DNA from: Liolophura sinensis
Lineage: Eukaryota; Mollusca; Polyplacophora; Chitonida; Chitonidae
NCBI RefSeq assembly: GCF_032854445.1
Contig: NC_088300.1
Span: 18,951,608-19,015,607, forward strand
Direction of reading: 5' to 3'
DNA: 64,000 bases
Of the stretch, positions 33,201 through 43,826 are shown in pieces. The position numbers and the translations under genes were made by a program. The number at the start of each line of letters is the position of its first letter. Within the stretch, counting starts at the first letter, position 1. The notes below the pieces were generated by a model. That model worked only from the letters and a program-made list of their open reading frames with translations, was not told the origin of the DNA and did not search any database.

Positions 33201-35117
33201 GATAAAAGATTGAGACCAGCTGCACTCCAACAATCATGGTGCGTGTACATGCATAACAATCATGGTACGTGTACATGCATAACAATCATGGTACGTGTAC
33301 ATGCATAACAATCATGGTACATGTACATGCATATAAGCACGTTAATAACATAACAAAAACTATAGAACCCTAACATGACCATGAATTTCGTCCATGACTA
33401 ATTCGCACAATTTTCCTGATTGTGAGAGTTTCACTGACTTTTGCAAACTTTTGAAGTTTGCTTGGAACATGGGGATGACATTCAACTAGAAAATTGCACA
33501 TTTCAGCACTAAAGATAATATTCTGCAGCATTTATTTGCCTCTAAAAATGCACTTTTCTTGGCGAAATTTTAGATACTGTGTTTCTTAGCCTAATGTACT
33601 GTAAAAATTTGTTTGGATTTTTGTAAATATGTACATGCAAATACATGTAAATTGGGACAGATACCAATCTGTAATTAACATCACTTATGATACTTCACCC
33701 ATAATGCTAGAGGAATGCTTTGTTTTTGGGGATAGGGGGGCAAGAACACATGTTGCCTCCCTCTTGAAGGTGCCCCTCTGCTTCCAACACCACTATTATA
33801 CTTTTATATCAATATGCTATATTGCAATTGCATGCATACACGTTTGCATTTAACCTGCATGCGCACACACGTTTCACAAACAAATTTAATGTACATGTAC
33901 AATAGTCTGGAAAGACTGGCTTACATTTGATTTGATCTGATTGGTGTTTTCTACCACAAGAATATTTCACTTGAACGATGACGGCCAGCGTTATGTTGGG
34001 AGGAAATGGGTAAATGGATGAACAGCATCAACCTCCCCACTGCATCTTCATGGCCCTGAACGTTTTCATGCGTATTTGAACACTATTTGATAGATTTACC
34101 ACGGACTATAAATGAGTATTCAAACAATTAAAGGAGAAGAAAACTTAAAAACATAACACTATAGGCTGAAAAGAGCACATTTTTTCCTATCTGGTGGTGC
34201 CTGCTGCATAATTTTGCGAGTTTTCCTTGCTATACACACAAAGCTTGAAAATGGCAAACTGGTATAAATCGCGGCGTCCATCGCATCCTCCATCTTTAAC
34301 ACCCTGTAATTTATGTTGGGGGTGTGTTGCCTCTCAGCCAATGAGAGTCGTTAAAACTGATGGCTTGTTCGTGTAAACTTGGAACCTACGTCCAACATTC
34401 CGATTTCCCGATCGTCAAGCGGAAAACGAACTGTACTGTTCGCTATCTTATGGGAAAAAGGGTTCTACCGGAAATTACAAACCGCACTTCAGCGGTTTCC
34501 GACGGCAATTCTCCTACTAACACAGAAGACCTCAGGACTAGGTCTTATGCAAGATGGAGTCGGATTTTGGTGCTGACTTTATTTATAATTTATCAACTTG
34601 AGGTATACATTCGAATTTTTTTAATGGCATGCATCTGCGAAGAAATGCATACTCTTTTCAATGGTATTTGGCTGATATTTAAATTTTCGTCACCTTTAAT
34701 TATATATTGTTCATTTTTCTTTGTAAGCACACGTGCAAGATCATAAATACTTTGATATCTTGCTACAGTTTCATGTCAGAACAAAAGAAAATAAACTCAA
34801 ATGATTTCTTGTAAAACTCTTAGCGCTCGGCCCTGAGAAACGAGTCACATCGTGACAGCTTTGACAAGTGACCTGACCGATCAGTACACGTGCAGATCTT
34901 GTCAATCAAGCCGTCAAAACATTCCAAACCTACCTTCTACAACACGTAGGCCAAACAACCCATCCAGGTTTAACTCATGAAAATTGCTCTTGTAGTGTTG
35001 GACAATTTTCCCCACGGCGCTAACGACAGTGGGGAGAACAAGGGAGAGGGTGTCACAAGGAACGACGGAAAATATCCCGACGGAAAGCAGGGACAGCCCC
35101 AACAGGCTGAGCGCCAT
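22861..35117 (-). CDS. C16orf89/UPF0764-like (DUF4735) membrane-anchored protein, six exons, 691 aa
   Basis: Six minus-strand exons (listed separately) join with consistent phases into 2076 bases. The chosen Met (35117) starts a hydrophobic signal peptide (MALSLLGLSLLSVGIFSVV). Family-like motifs follow in order: LTDEHTKGRL and FVVAHPWVFHNP (exon 2), SYGITHQLLW (exon 3), GFGQFLSLDFLKRILSW plus DGCFG (exon 5) and GCLSHKTAVAAGALVMYLRY (exon 6). Vertebrate C16orf89 is a secreted protein of roughly 360-400 residues with unknown biochemical role, reported from thyroid. This one is much longer: an exon 5 linker, an acidic stretch at about residues 511-549, a second one rich in Glu/Asp/Asn, and a membrane segment at about 655-674 followed by a basic tail (FIKKRR). 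It is therefore predicted to be a single-pass membrane protein facing the lumen or outside. Family call fairly sure; function unknown. Confidence 0.85.
23619..24841 (-). other. Intron 5 of the C16orf89-like gene
   Basis: GT-AG intron, AT-rich, with no repeat or gene recognised inside. The 111-codon plus frame at 24032 has no motif. Confidence 0.6.
24842..25390 (-). CDS. Exon 5 of the C16orf89-like gene
   Basis: The acceptor is CATGTTTTCAG|AATTTG and the donor TCAG|GTGAGC. It encodes FVCPNLGFGQFLSLDFLKRI, then LSWQKEDGCFG, then about 130 residues of charged, poorly conserved linker containing DSDYDYDED. The linker interrupts the family domain between the GCFG motif and the exon 6 GC-x2-H motif. 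Confidence 0.87.
25741..26440. repeat. 69-bp minisatellite in intron 4, about 9-10 copies
   Basis: CCTTTCAGAAATCTAGATAG recurs at exact 69-base steps from about 25950 to 26364 (25950, 26019, 26088, 26157, 26226, 26295, 26364), with looser copies before. Each unit also has ACTGACAGACATGAACTATG and an internal GATAGATGAA-like duplication. Degenerate units without clear spacing occur back to about 25560. Confidence 0.95.
26730..26901 (-). CDS. Exon 4 of the C16orf89-like gene
   Basis: The acceptor is TGTGGCAG|GCTGGG (phase 0) and the donor CAGC|GTAAGT (phase 1). It encodes CRKQLEQVLSETEYKSLEKL and NYFEMHELINFFLNG, likely helical. Confidence 0.85.
27283..28425 (-). pseudogene. 5'-truncated non-LTR retrotransposon (LINE) reverse transcriptase, in intron 3
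   Basis: On the minus strand it reads VSVMIDFGKAFDLIDHQILL, then WITSYLECRSQKVTINN, then SGVPQGPILGTLL, the usual LINE reverse transcriptase blocks. The catalytic FYADDATMY box is in a shifted frame near 28.12 kb. The C-terminal part reads LLSILGRQKPF and LPHLMSAVPVSGTCSKGLLD. Frames are broken, and a (TAA)n-type 3' tail ends it at 27283-27302. The 5' truncation is typical of LINE copies. It resembles CR1/Jockey-group reverse transcriptases; the exact clade is not decided. Confidence 0.88.
28426..29796 (-). other. Rest of intron 3, with a dispersed repeat copy
   Basis: A stretch at about 29400-29650 resembles 33355-33600 (shared GTCCATGACTAA, TGAAAGTT-like blocks, and GAAATTTTAG near the end). 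A fragment at 28524-28575 (CAATATTGCTGAGGTGACATTAAG) looks like a SINE 3' end. There is no coding feature. Confidence 0.45.
29797..29947 (-). CDS. Exon 3 of the C16orf89-like gene
   Basis: The acceptor is TCTACAG|TGATATG and the donor GAAAAG|GTAAAA. It encodes MCMGELTGNF, CQISKKCVEIMTLKG and the family-like SYGITHQLLW. A stop lies upstream in the same frame, so the nearer acceptor is required. Confidence 0.82.
30157..30242. repeat. (TA)n microsatellite in intron 2
   Basis: Two (TA)n tracts are separated by ACATATACAA. Self-complementary and prone to slippage. Confidence 0.97.
31100..31309 (-). mobile_element. 5'-truncated family A SINE with 11-bp target-site duplication, intron 2
   Basis: CAGGCATTTTG flanks it at 31089-31099 and 31310-31320. 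The tail (TTATTTATTTA on the plus strand) and core (GGCCAGCATTATGG) are present, but the tRNA-like head is cut just beyond GAGAGGCTC. Truncation bounded by a perfect target duplication indicates that the copy was inserted incomplete. Confidence 0.92.
31594..31855 (-). CDS. Exon 2 of the C16orf89-like gene
   Basis: The acceptor is ATACCAG|GTCAGTTG. Two overlapping donors exist, GTAAGT and, four bases later, GTATCT. Only the second (exon ending ...AGTAA) gives the phase needed to enter exon 3 in frame. Use of the first would shift the frame. The exon encodes residues 62-148. Confidence 0.78.
32738..32986 (-). mobile_element. Old, diverged family A SINE, intron 1
   Basis: Recognisable blocks include GGATTTGAACTCACAATG (B-box side), CATTGGTGAGAGGATCCTGAGTCATTGTGCTGCGCTAG and GGCGACCAGCATCAATAATGGG. 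There are many substitutions and no clear tail. The plus strand shows the reverse orientation. Confidence 0.8.
33229..33332. repeat. 26-bp tandem repeat, 4 copies, intron 1
   Basis: AACAATCATGGTACGTGTACATGCAT begins at 33229, 33255, 33281 and 33307, with single-base differences in the first and last copies. GTACATGCAT is partly palindromic. Confidence 0.97.
33928..34012 (-). mobile_element. Family A SINE tail/core fragment, intron 1
   Basis: GATTGGTGTTTTCTACCACAAGAATATTTCAC and GACGGCCAGCGTTATGTTGGGAGG-type sequence match the core. The rest of the element is missing. Confidence 0.75.
34150..34600. promoter_or_regulatory. Possible divergent promoter region inside intron 1
   Basis: A CCAAT box (CAGCCAATGAGAG, about 34336-34348) sits between a minus-strand frame starting at 34341 (60 codons, internal MEDAMDAAIYTSL) and plus-strand frames from 34360. 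The segment is less AT-rich and has more CG dinucleotides than the neighbouring intron. This is only suggestive of an alternative or separate transcription start; no downstream exons are identified. Confidence 0.25.
34934..35117 (-). CDS. Exon 1 (coding part) of the C16orf89-like gene
   Basis: It encodes residues 1-61 and the first base of codon 62, including the signal peptide and LPTVVSAVGKIVQHYKSNF. The donor reads GAAG|GTAGGT. An in-frame Met lies 24 codons upstream (35189), but the nearer Met is followed directly by the hydrophobic leader and is preferred. Confidence 0.82.
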
Positions 35118-35626
35118 CTTCCGCCTTCCCTGTCTGGCGATAACTCTGGCCGGCAGAGGGCGCTGTCCGTCGATGTAAACAGACACCACGTTGCATGCCC
35201 TCTCAATGCAGAAACGTCAAGGCGAAAGGACGTTGTACAGGTTAACACCTGCATACAATAATTACTGAATTTATTTCCCGTAGCGAATGGCTTTCCTGAG
35301 GCTTAATAACCTTATGCTAACTTAAAAAAAAAAAAGACTCGTCCATTGTCTTTGCCGTTTCATTTCCTGTTAAACTTAGACTGTATTAAAAACATACACT
35401 TCTCATTGCTATAAATTATCACAAATACTCTCTACTACACATGAGTCTAGCAATGTTATGTTGTTGCTGTGTACTGTATTGGCGTTCACACTTGTTTAGG
35501 TGTATCCATATAACTCAGCAATATATAATAACATACATTACATGGTTTAAAAGGTATAAACCATGGATGCACGTATGTGGAAAATGTTATATCCACATAT
35601 TAAATTAAGTTCAAATTAAATCTTCG

Positions 35627-35663
<37 letters not shown>

Positions 35664-36734
35664 CCTATTCGTACACATGCATATGCTAATAATTAGGCGC
35701 CATATTTTGGAAAGACTTCATCCAAGTTTACCTGTGGATCTGTTCCTACTGCACCTGTAATTTACAGGTTGTATCTACATGCGCGAGTGTACAATCAAGG
35801 GCTTTTCTAACAGGATTATTTTATACAGGCCATTTGTATTTGTAGGATTATATTTACATGTACATACGTGCTTAAGTCAAGCTGGATCTTCGATATTCAA
35901 TACCGTTTAACTATTTTTTGTTTAAGTGAACTAATAAAAAACAAAAAAAAAACAAAACAAAAAAACGAACAATGTAGGCCGCTATAAAGAAACCATCCAG
36001 CCAGCAAACAAACATATTAACAAACCGAAGAATGAATGAGTAAACCTGTCGACAGAATACCCGAAAGAGCTATGATTGTTGGAGTGCAGCTGATTTCACC
36101 GTCCTATAATAATGAATGTTACGAATTGTAAGGTCGGTATGTGTATAACACATACATTCATTCAATCTGTGGTTGTACTACATGTATCATGATTGTATGA
36201 CCAGGATCTATAGGTTTATAGCCTTCAGCTGTACACGATTTATCAATTTAATCTGGAAAGCTTTCCTCAGATTTAATCAAGACATAGATATTCCCTTTCC
36301 AGCACTAAATCTGAGCTCTCACCATGGTGTTTTCAATTTCGCATCCCAACCTTTGAAAAGTCATTTATATGGGTGTAATCGCTTAACATTTTCCGCCTAT
36401 AGCTTATATATATATATATAGGCCTAAGCGTCACGCAGAATTTGAAATCGTTCACTTAAACCTGTAGTGTGTTTTCACTGATGTAAAATTTCACAGATGT
36501 GAATTTAAAAGAAAATTTAAAACTAGACTAAATGTATGAAGACAGACAGGGGAAGTTTGAAAAAGCATAATTATTGATCGAAAGTGCCGCCATGTTACCA
36601 GTTTTAACCCAGTCAGGCGTGGGTACCGCTTACATCCCTGTTTTGTTTTGCAGCCATATGTGCGTGGGGCATCTCAAGGCCCCATAAGAATTCACGATTA
36701 AAAGTTGATGTAAGGAGTTACCAATCATGTCAGA
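35118..36734. other. 5' flank of the C16orf89-like gene and spacer
   Basis: No TATA box in a convincing place was seen upstream of the start codon. A (TA)n tract lies at about 35624-35660 and a short one near 36405-36420. Poly-A runs lie near 35.94 kb. There is no gene. Confidence 0.45.
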
Positions 36735-37100
36735 TCGCATCGGTGGCCTAATGGTTACAGCGTTAGCCTTGAAGTCGGGAGACACCGTTATCAAACCCGG
36801 GTCGTTTCATTCCAAAGACTTTAAAAATGGCATATGCTGCTGTCTCGCTTGGTGACCAGCACTGAGAGGTTAGAGCGAGCTAACGTAGCTGGCCCGGGGT
36901 CAGTATAATGTGACAAGGTGGGGTGTCATGTGTAGGCCTATTGTCTTCGGCAGGGTACTTCGAAATGTGGCAGCAGCAGTTTGGCAGCGCGATTCCGTGT
37001 CCCAAGAAGACGCAAAATATGTATACACATCTAACGGCTCCTCGTCGTCATTTGACTGTAAAATTGTTCAGTGTGACATTAAACTAAAGGCATATACATA
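36735..37100 (+). mobile_element. Full-length tRNA-derived SINE, family B
   Basis: The head GGTGGCCTAATGGTTACAGC is A-box-like, with a B-box-like GTTATCAAACCCGGG about 45 bases later. The body matches the 2.1 kb fragment in several blocks (GCTGCTGTCTCGCTTGG, CACTGAGAGGTTAGAGC, GTGGGGTGTCATGT). It ends in a CATACATA-type tail. Confidence 0.8.
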
Positions 37101-38973
37101 CATAAGCTAACAAGCACGTCAACAACAACAAAAAATGTCAGTGGCCGTTTACGTTTGTTTCCACGCCCCTTCCGACATAAGTCAGCTTCTATTAGTTATT
37201 GTCTTTTCTAATAAGCTAAAGACAGTGACTAGGCTGGCTGGTGCAGCTAAAGTGTCATATATTCGCTGAAGACCAACTGGCCATTAGCAAATGAGGTCGC
37301 GTCCTCGAATCATGATCAATTATCCGAAAGGCAGTGGTTTTGACCACGCTTATGCACATGATCTCTGTCGTATGATACGGGGTTAAAAACCGTGATCAAG
37401 TTTAAATCAGTCTATACAGGCTTACAGTTTGCTAATGTGTTGCAATATTGTATTGGTCAGGAAATCTGTCACGGCCTTACGCACTGCCCATCATCAGCTA
37501 AATTGACAAACCCCCTGTCTTAAAGCCGCAACTATAGCGAGGGGGGTGGGGTGAGTGATTCGAACACGTGACCTCATGGATAACTTTAACGTATGAGTTC
37601 TCTATTCGGCTCGATGATATGACAGCTAGGCAGGTGACTGGTCTTCCTTCTGTTTTGTCTACATGATGCGAGGTAATTTGATCCATGTAATTCAGCGTGA
37701 CATGGTGACAGGACGAAAAGAGAATTTGCTTTTTGTGGGGCCACGTGTTACCATGCGTCACGGATAACAGTCATGCATGACGGATAACGGAAATCGTTCT
37801 TCCGCAGTTTAATACCACTGTTATATAGCTTCTATAATGCCAAGTTAGTTTGCATGCAGCCTATGATATTTATTGCCACTTGAATACTGAAATGTATGTC
37901 ACAACAGTTCTGTGAATTGTACGGTCATTAGTGTCACGCTGAAAAAAAATTGTGGATAAAAAGTAGACTTTCCTGTGTCAAATTTCGACTTTCCTTTATG
38001 ATGCAGCTGATTTCGCGGCTGGGGACAAACCATGGACACGTAACTTGCGTATACGAAGTCTCCGAGTGTCATCACAATGTGTCATTGACAGCATGTCGAA
38101 ATTTCAAGAAAGAAGTCGAAATTTCGACATATGAAAGTCAAAATTTCAATTGTTTTATTCCCAAATTTTTTCTCTCACCGAAATACTAATGGGTTTCCGT
38201 AGATTTGCCACGTGACAAATCATGGGTTTTCTTTGTTAGATCAAAACTTGTATCATATTGAGTATGTCAGTTTGATGACTGAAACTGTTTGCCTGGAAAC
38301 AGTTTGTGTTCATACGTCAGGGGCTATAACACCCCTACTGAAGTGGCGGTTCACCATAGAAAGATGGATTTCTCTCCCTTGATTTCAAGATGGCATTTGC
38401 AAACAGAAATCGGTATTTTTATTTACATGTACAATATCATTTACCATAGCATCATTATTGGTTTAAAATCAGCAAAAGTATAGAAAAAAGGATGTTATTA
38501 TTATTATTATTATTATTATTGTTGAAACTGATTTTTCTCAGTAGGCTACCGTACGTGATATACAATGTGAAAAGTGGAAAGTCTCTTGAACATCACATCC
38601 ATGTATATGTTGAGGGAGCCTTTTTAGGTCTATTTCAGAGACACGAATAAACCAACGCCTACAAAGGTTATGCTTGGACCCATAAAGAAAATCTCGCCAC
38701 GGAAGACTAAATTACTCTGGTCCCATAGTTGATCTATATAGTACAGCTGCTAAGAATCTTTTATTTTATAGTTATATAGGCAAATGTATTTAAACTGATA
38801 CCTGCAAAGTGGGCATGTTATAGACTCTTGGTTGAATAACCTCGGCACGGTGTTGTTTCTTGATATAGACTTAAATCAAACCACATATAAATATGGGGGT
38901 ATGGAAAGCTTAGTCTGTTCACTGCGTCTCTGCCTGGGTAAGAATAGATTATGTTGTTGTAGTTGGTCTACGA
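37101..38973. other. Spacer with a (TTA)n tract
   Basis: (TTA)8 lies near 38497-38520. A cluster of GAAATTTC motifs occurs near 38.10-38.15 kb. No coding region is recognised. Confidence 0.5.
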
Positions 38974-39133
38974 TTATTTTATTTATTTATTTAGTTGGAG
39001 TACTCAAGAATATTTCACTTACACGACGGCGGCCAGCATTATGGTGGGAGGAAATCGGGCAGTGCCCTGGGGAAACCCACGACCACCTGCAGATTGTTGA
39101 CAGATCCTCCCACGTATCGCCGGAGAGGAAGTA
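38974..39133 (-). mobile_element. 5'-truncated family A SINE
   Basis: A TTTATTTATTTA tail, ACTCAAGAATATTTCACTTA, GGCGGCCAGCATTATGGTGG and CGCCGGAGAGGAAG are present. The tRNA-like head is missing, and part of the GATTGGTGTTTTACGCC block next to the tail is deleted. Confidence 0.88.
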
Positions 39134-42100
39134 GTAGGCCTGCGAAAAGTTAATTACAATATAAGGAAACATAAAAAAATTTTGTGATCAATACTATATC
39201 CGTTTGAAAAGTGCATTGCTCGTTCGATTTTAAACAAACACCGCAAACATTCTCTAAATCTATATGGAACATGAAGATTGAAAGCAGTCAATGTTGACCA
39301 ACGGAATCAAAGGCGAAAGATAAAAGCGGGACAATTTGAACAACAGCAACACTTATATGGTAGTGTAAACACGTACTTCTTTGCGCAATAATATCTCATG
39401 AAAACACTTTTAACCCTAAAAAAATATTGTAACAAATACTTTGTTTAACGGTGTGAAAACGAATGATCAAAATGGTGTGTCGCCTTTATAGAAATAACAG
39501 TATACGATGTACTGTGGTATACGATGCCTATATTGAACTACAGACCCTCGTCATTTTCCGGTAAATTCCCTGGATACAGACTAACCCGCTGTGCTACTGA
39601 AGACAAAGATTAAGGAGGCGCTCTCTAGATCAGATTTATCATTGAATCAATGCCAATATTTCTACAGTTTCTGGGTCAATCCACAAGCAATCTGCCAACA
39701 TGGGAATAATTTCGGACTCGCTCTTGGCATCCCGAGGGCATTATTGATGTGCCCTTAGTTGGGGCAGTTAGCAGAAAGTCAAACACGGATCAGGATCTCC
39801 CAGCTGGCGGAAAACGCACAGTCCTACAACTTTCTATCATTTCCTCTTGAAAAACCATCGCCGTAGCTGTCATTACGTCTTAGTACCCAGACTTCCTTTC
39901 GCACCACCCAGGGTCTGCTTTGCCTGGAGCCTTCACGCTTTGGTCTTGTAGAGCTGATGAGCACCCGCTGGTTTAGTTGTGTGTGGTGATGTGGTGATAA
40001 TCAAACAAGCTTTGTCTAGCCTGACCATGGACTGATCTATATACTTCGCGTTTACATCGGATAACGTAAGATATCAACCCTCTTTGGAACATATACACAA
40101 GTGATACTGTCTGTATTTGGATACCGAAACATACAGTTGAGCAACAGCTAAACTCGTAAGTTTTTCACCATGTGGTATTTAACCTTGGATGTCTCTCCCT
40201 TTCAGCCACAGCACAACTCGACAGTAGGCTATTATCTTGATTATAGTGGAACTTGGCCTTATGTAGAGATCCAAGTCTAAAAACATTGCTTAGAACCAAA
40301 GCAGCACGTCTGGTAGTGAGCACATGTTCTTCAGCCTAGATTGGCTGTCACAATCGCGATAACCTGTAGCATTTTGGGGAATTCAACTTGACCAGTGTAT
40401 CTATCTAAATATCACTTACATTTGCTTGCCACGGGGGCGTCCTGTAAAGTTTTCTACTGTATATGTCAAAGTAATTTTGAATGTATCTTTCGGTCACAGA
40501 AATTGCATCACTGTTTTTCTCTTTCTCCATTTTATATTGTTTTATAAGTTACCTCTTGGAGTCTCTCATTTTGTCAAAGTTATTTTCAAAGAAATGAGTG
40601 TCATTACGCTTAAACACAAGATCTCCAAATGGTACTATTTGTCTGCAGTGTAGTGCTGTATATAGCAGGTGACTGATGTATGGACCATTGTAAGACACTA
40701 TTATTATATCGGGAAGACCCAGTCTATATACAGCATCTTGAGTGTTCCATCAACTGATAAATTTTCAGACTATATGTTCGAAACTTTTTCCTCAAAAGCA
40801 GTACTTAAGTTATCCCCGAAATGATGAAAAACAAATAATTCTGGGGAGAGTAGAAACAGATTTCAGACATTTTTAGGAAGGTTGGAATTTGTTTTTATTT
40901 ACTGGTAAATGTAGCGTATGTGTAGTATTTATAGCCGTTCAAATGATACAGATAATGTAAAAGAATTGGAGTAAACGATAAAAACACATGACTTACACAA
41001 TTAGGAACATAAAAGATATTGGCCAATGACATCCACGTTGAACAGTCCTTCCTGCATGCAAATGTTGCAATTTGGCTCTGTTCCATAAATGACGCCCAAC
41101 CCTTTATCAGCTATATGGGAAACTCTTCCTGCATGAAGTAATTTCTTCCCAAGATGTGTAGTCATCCATGCCTTTGCGATGACGTTTTCTTGGAAAAGTG
41201 TTAACGTAGCACGCTGTGATCACTTCAACCATAAAGGTACCCCTTTACCCACAGCTTTGTCTGACATATCTACTGTTTCCTCTGGTGTTTAGCGCATCAA
41301 CCCATTCTTGAGGTAACAATGACTTGAGGTCCTGCTTCACACTAGCGCTACCTCACGGGATTAAAAAATATGCCGCCTCGCCAATACAACTGACATTTGG
41401 AAATATCAAATGACTCTATGATGTTATATGACGCTATACAATTTGACTCTATGACTTTATACCATTTGACTCTATGGCGTTATACCATTTGACTCTCTGG
41501 AACAACACTTGACACCTAACAAAGGCATTTGATTCTGCGGCAATACCATTCGACTCTCATAACGAACAAAGTCAATTAACCTTTGGCCAGGACGTTCGTC
41601 TCATTGTGATAGGATTACACAATATAAGTCAGATAATATTATGTACGGCGACATATATAAGAAGACTATGACTATTATTCAATAATTGTTGGTGAAAAAC
41701 ACATAACAATTTAAGATATTTGTTCAAAACAGAAACGTTTCGTTTTCCGAACATCGTGTACATCCTATACACATTTTTATTAGGTGTGTAGTTTGTGTTT
41801 TTTATTTTCAGGCTGGTATCTATAAAATGAACTGTTCATTGGCTGTAATAACCATAGGACTTGATATAAACATGTCGCTGTCGTTGCTATACAAATGCCC
41901 ACAAAGCCAGACAACACTCTTCGCATGCTTACATTTACATTAACCATGAGAAACTATAATTGCACTTGTGCGGAAAGGCACTTCCGGTTTGTCAGCAATC
42001 TACTGAAATGTCAATTAACAGTAATTGGAGGTGAGCCTATTTTGCTGCAGGCCATGGTTCTTTGTCGAGGCGATGTATGGGTTGTTTGACAGAAGAGTAA

Positions 42101-43550
42101 CAGCTACATTTAGAATTAGTCAGGTTAAAAGTGGCAATGGAAGTTCATCGGAATCCCGAAATCGTCCTGCAATCTCTTTAACCATCATAGCACTCGTTTG
42201 TATCACGCAATCTGAACCTTAAAATGAAACATTCCCTTGTTAGAGTGGGTGGATCGAATTGAACATTGTGGACTGGGTGTGATCCGATTAACTGTTTTCT
42301 ATTGAAGTCACGGCTCATTGCAATTTGACAGATATTGTGTCAGTTCATCTGAGTAGCCACGTGATTGAGTTTCCAAATACACAGAATAGTGCTGTCAGTA
42401 TCTAATGGGAATTTGAACCGAGCAATTAAGCCAAACATGCTACGCTAATAAAACAGGTTGCACTATATTACATTGTGCGCATATTGTCATTACAAGTAAA
42501 CAAGTTAAAAATGAAGTATTTGCTGGTCAATAAGTGTTTAAAAAAATACACCAGCAGAATCTTTATGAGCAAAATGGGACATAGATCGTTTGATCTATGT
42601 TTTTTTGACCCAAATTAGTTTTTTGTAGGATTTGGGAATAGTTACAATTGTCATGTTTCTTGCTCAAGGATTCATCATTTTTTCATTTTTTCTTTCTCTG
42701 TACTTACTTGGTTGATTTTCAGCATTTGCGTGGTTCGTTCTCATCGGCATCTCATATACAAACCTTTAAAATTACAAGATGAACATTTTGTGGTCAGTGG
42801 AATGTATGGTAGTACGTATTACTTTTTTAACTATACACACTTAAGGCAGCACAGTTTTTAAAAAAAATTTCTTGTCGGAGTGCCATATGCATATGCGCTG
42901 TTATAAGTATAGACGACAAAAATATCTCAAATACATGTGATTGCCATGTATTGCCTATTATGGGTTTTCCACAAAATTATGGCCGTTTTTACCATGTTTT
43001 GGTGGCAGTTTTTCATACCCGTGGTTCATATTGAGCCGAAAGAAGGTACGTGACTTCATTCTGAGGAGTTCCAGATCATTTAAGTTCCACTTCCCTTTTG
43101 ACGCGCGTACTATTGACAAAAGTTGTGTTCTGTTTTTGGCTCCGTTGTTCGGGACTTAAAAAAAGAATCTGAAATGAAATGTGGTATATGGCTTCACGAT
43201 GACACTTTGCAAATCAAGCTAGAATATCAGGAGGTTTGTTTTATTGTCGGCAAAACTTCGGCCGTTTTATGTTCTCTTGAGGACTTTTCTACAGCTATTT
43301 TTCTGACGGCACACCGAGCCATTAGAAGACACGTTTGTTTCTCCTCTCTACATTACATCGTCATCACAGCTATTACCTTTTCGGTGTCATGGAATTAACC
43401 ATGTGGATTGATGCTATAGAGGGCGTTTACTTAAGTAACAGTTAGAATAAAACCCTAAGCTTGACCATTTACCAGTTATCACACTGCCGTTACTGCCGTA
43501 CTCTTTATGCTGTAGTGTCTTGCATTGGCAATATTTCGCTATATATAGAA
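39134..43550. other. Long spacer, no convincing gene
   Basis: No exon, RNA gene or known element is recognised. An irregular ATTTGACTCTATG(G/A)-containing repeat of about 25 bases occurs 4-5 times at 41400-41505. Short frames near 42.9-43.4 kb show no motif. Confidence 0.4.
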
Positions 43551-43826
43551 TGTATCTATTTATTTGTTTATTTATTCATTTATATTCGTTTGATTGGTGT
43601 TTTACACTGTACCCATGAATATTTCACTACTACGGCGGTGACCAGCATTATGGTTTGAAGAACCGGACGGAGCAGGAGGAACCCCACGACCATCCGCAGG
43701 TTGCTGCAAGGCCTTCTAAGGTACGACCGGGAGGAAACCAGAATGAGATGTACTTGAACCTACAGCGACCACTCCTGGGTCATTGCGCCTCGCCCGAACA
43801 CTAACTACCTCGGCCACGGAGGCCCC
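43551..43826 (-). mobile_element. Full-length family A SINE, diverged
   Basis: On the plus strand a TTTATTTG/TTTATTCATT tail region is followed by GATTGGTGTTTTACACTGTA, GACCAGCATTATGG, CCACGACCATCCGCAGGTTG and a head ending ACCTCGGCCACGGAGGCCCC. The target duplication was not identified. Confidence 0.88.

Noticed and set aside
36735-36800. A standalone tRNA gene
   Set aside because: The A- and B-box-like motifs belong to a SINE head; pairing of a full cloverleaf and acceptor stem is not evident.
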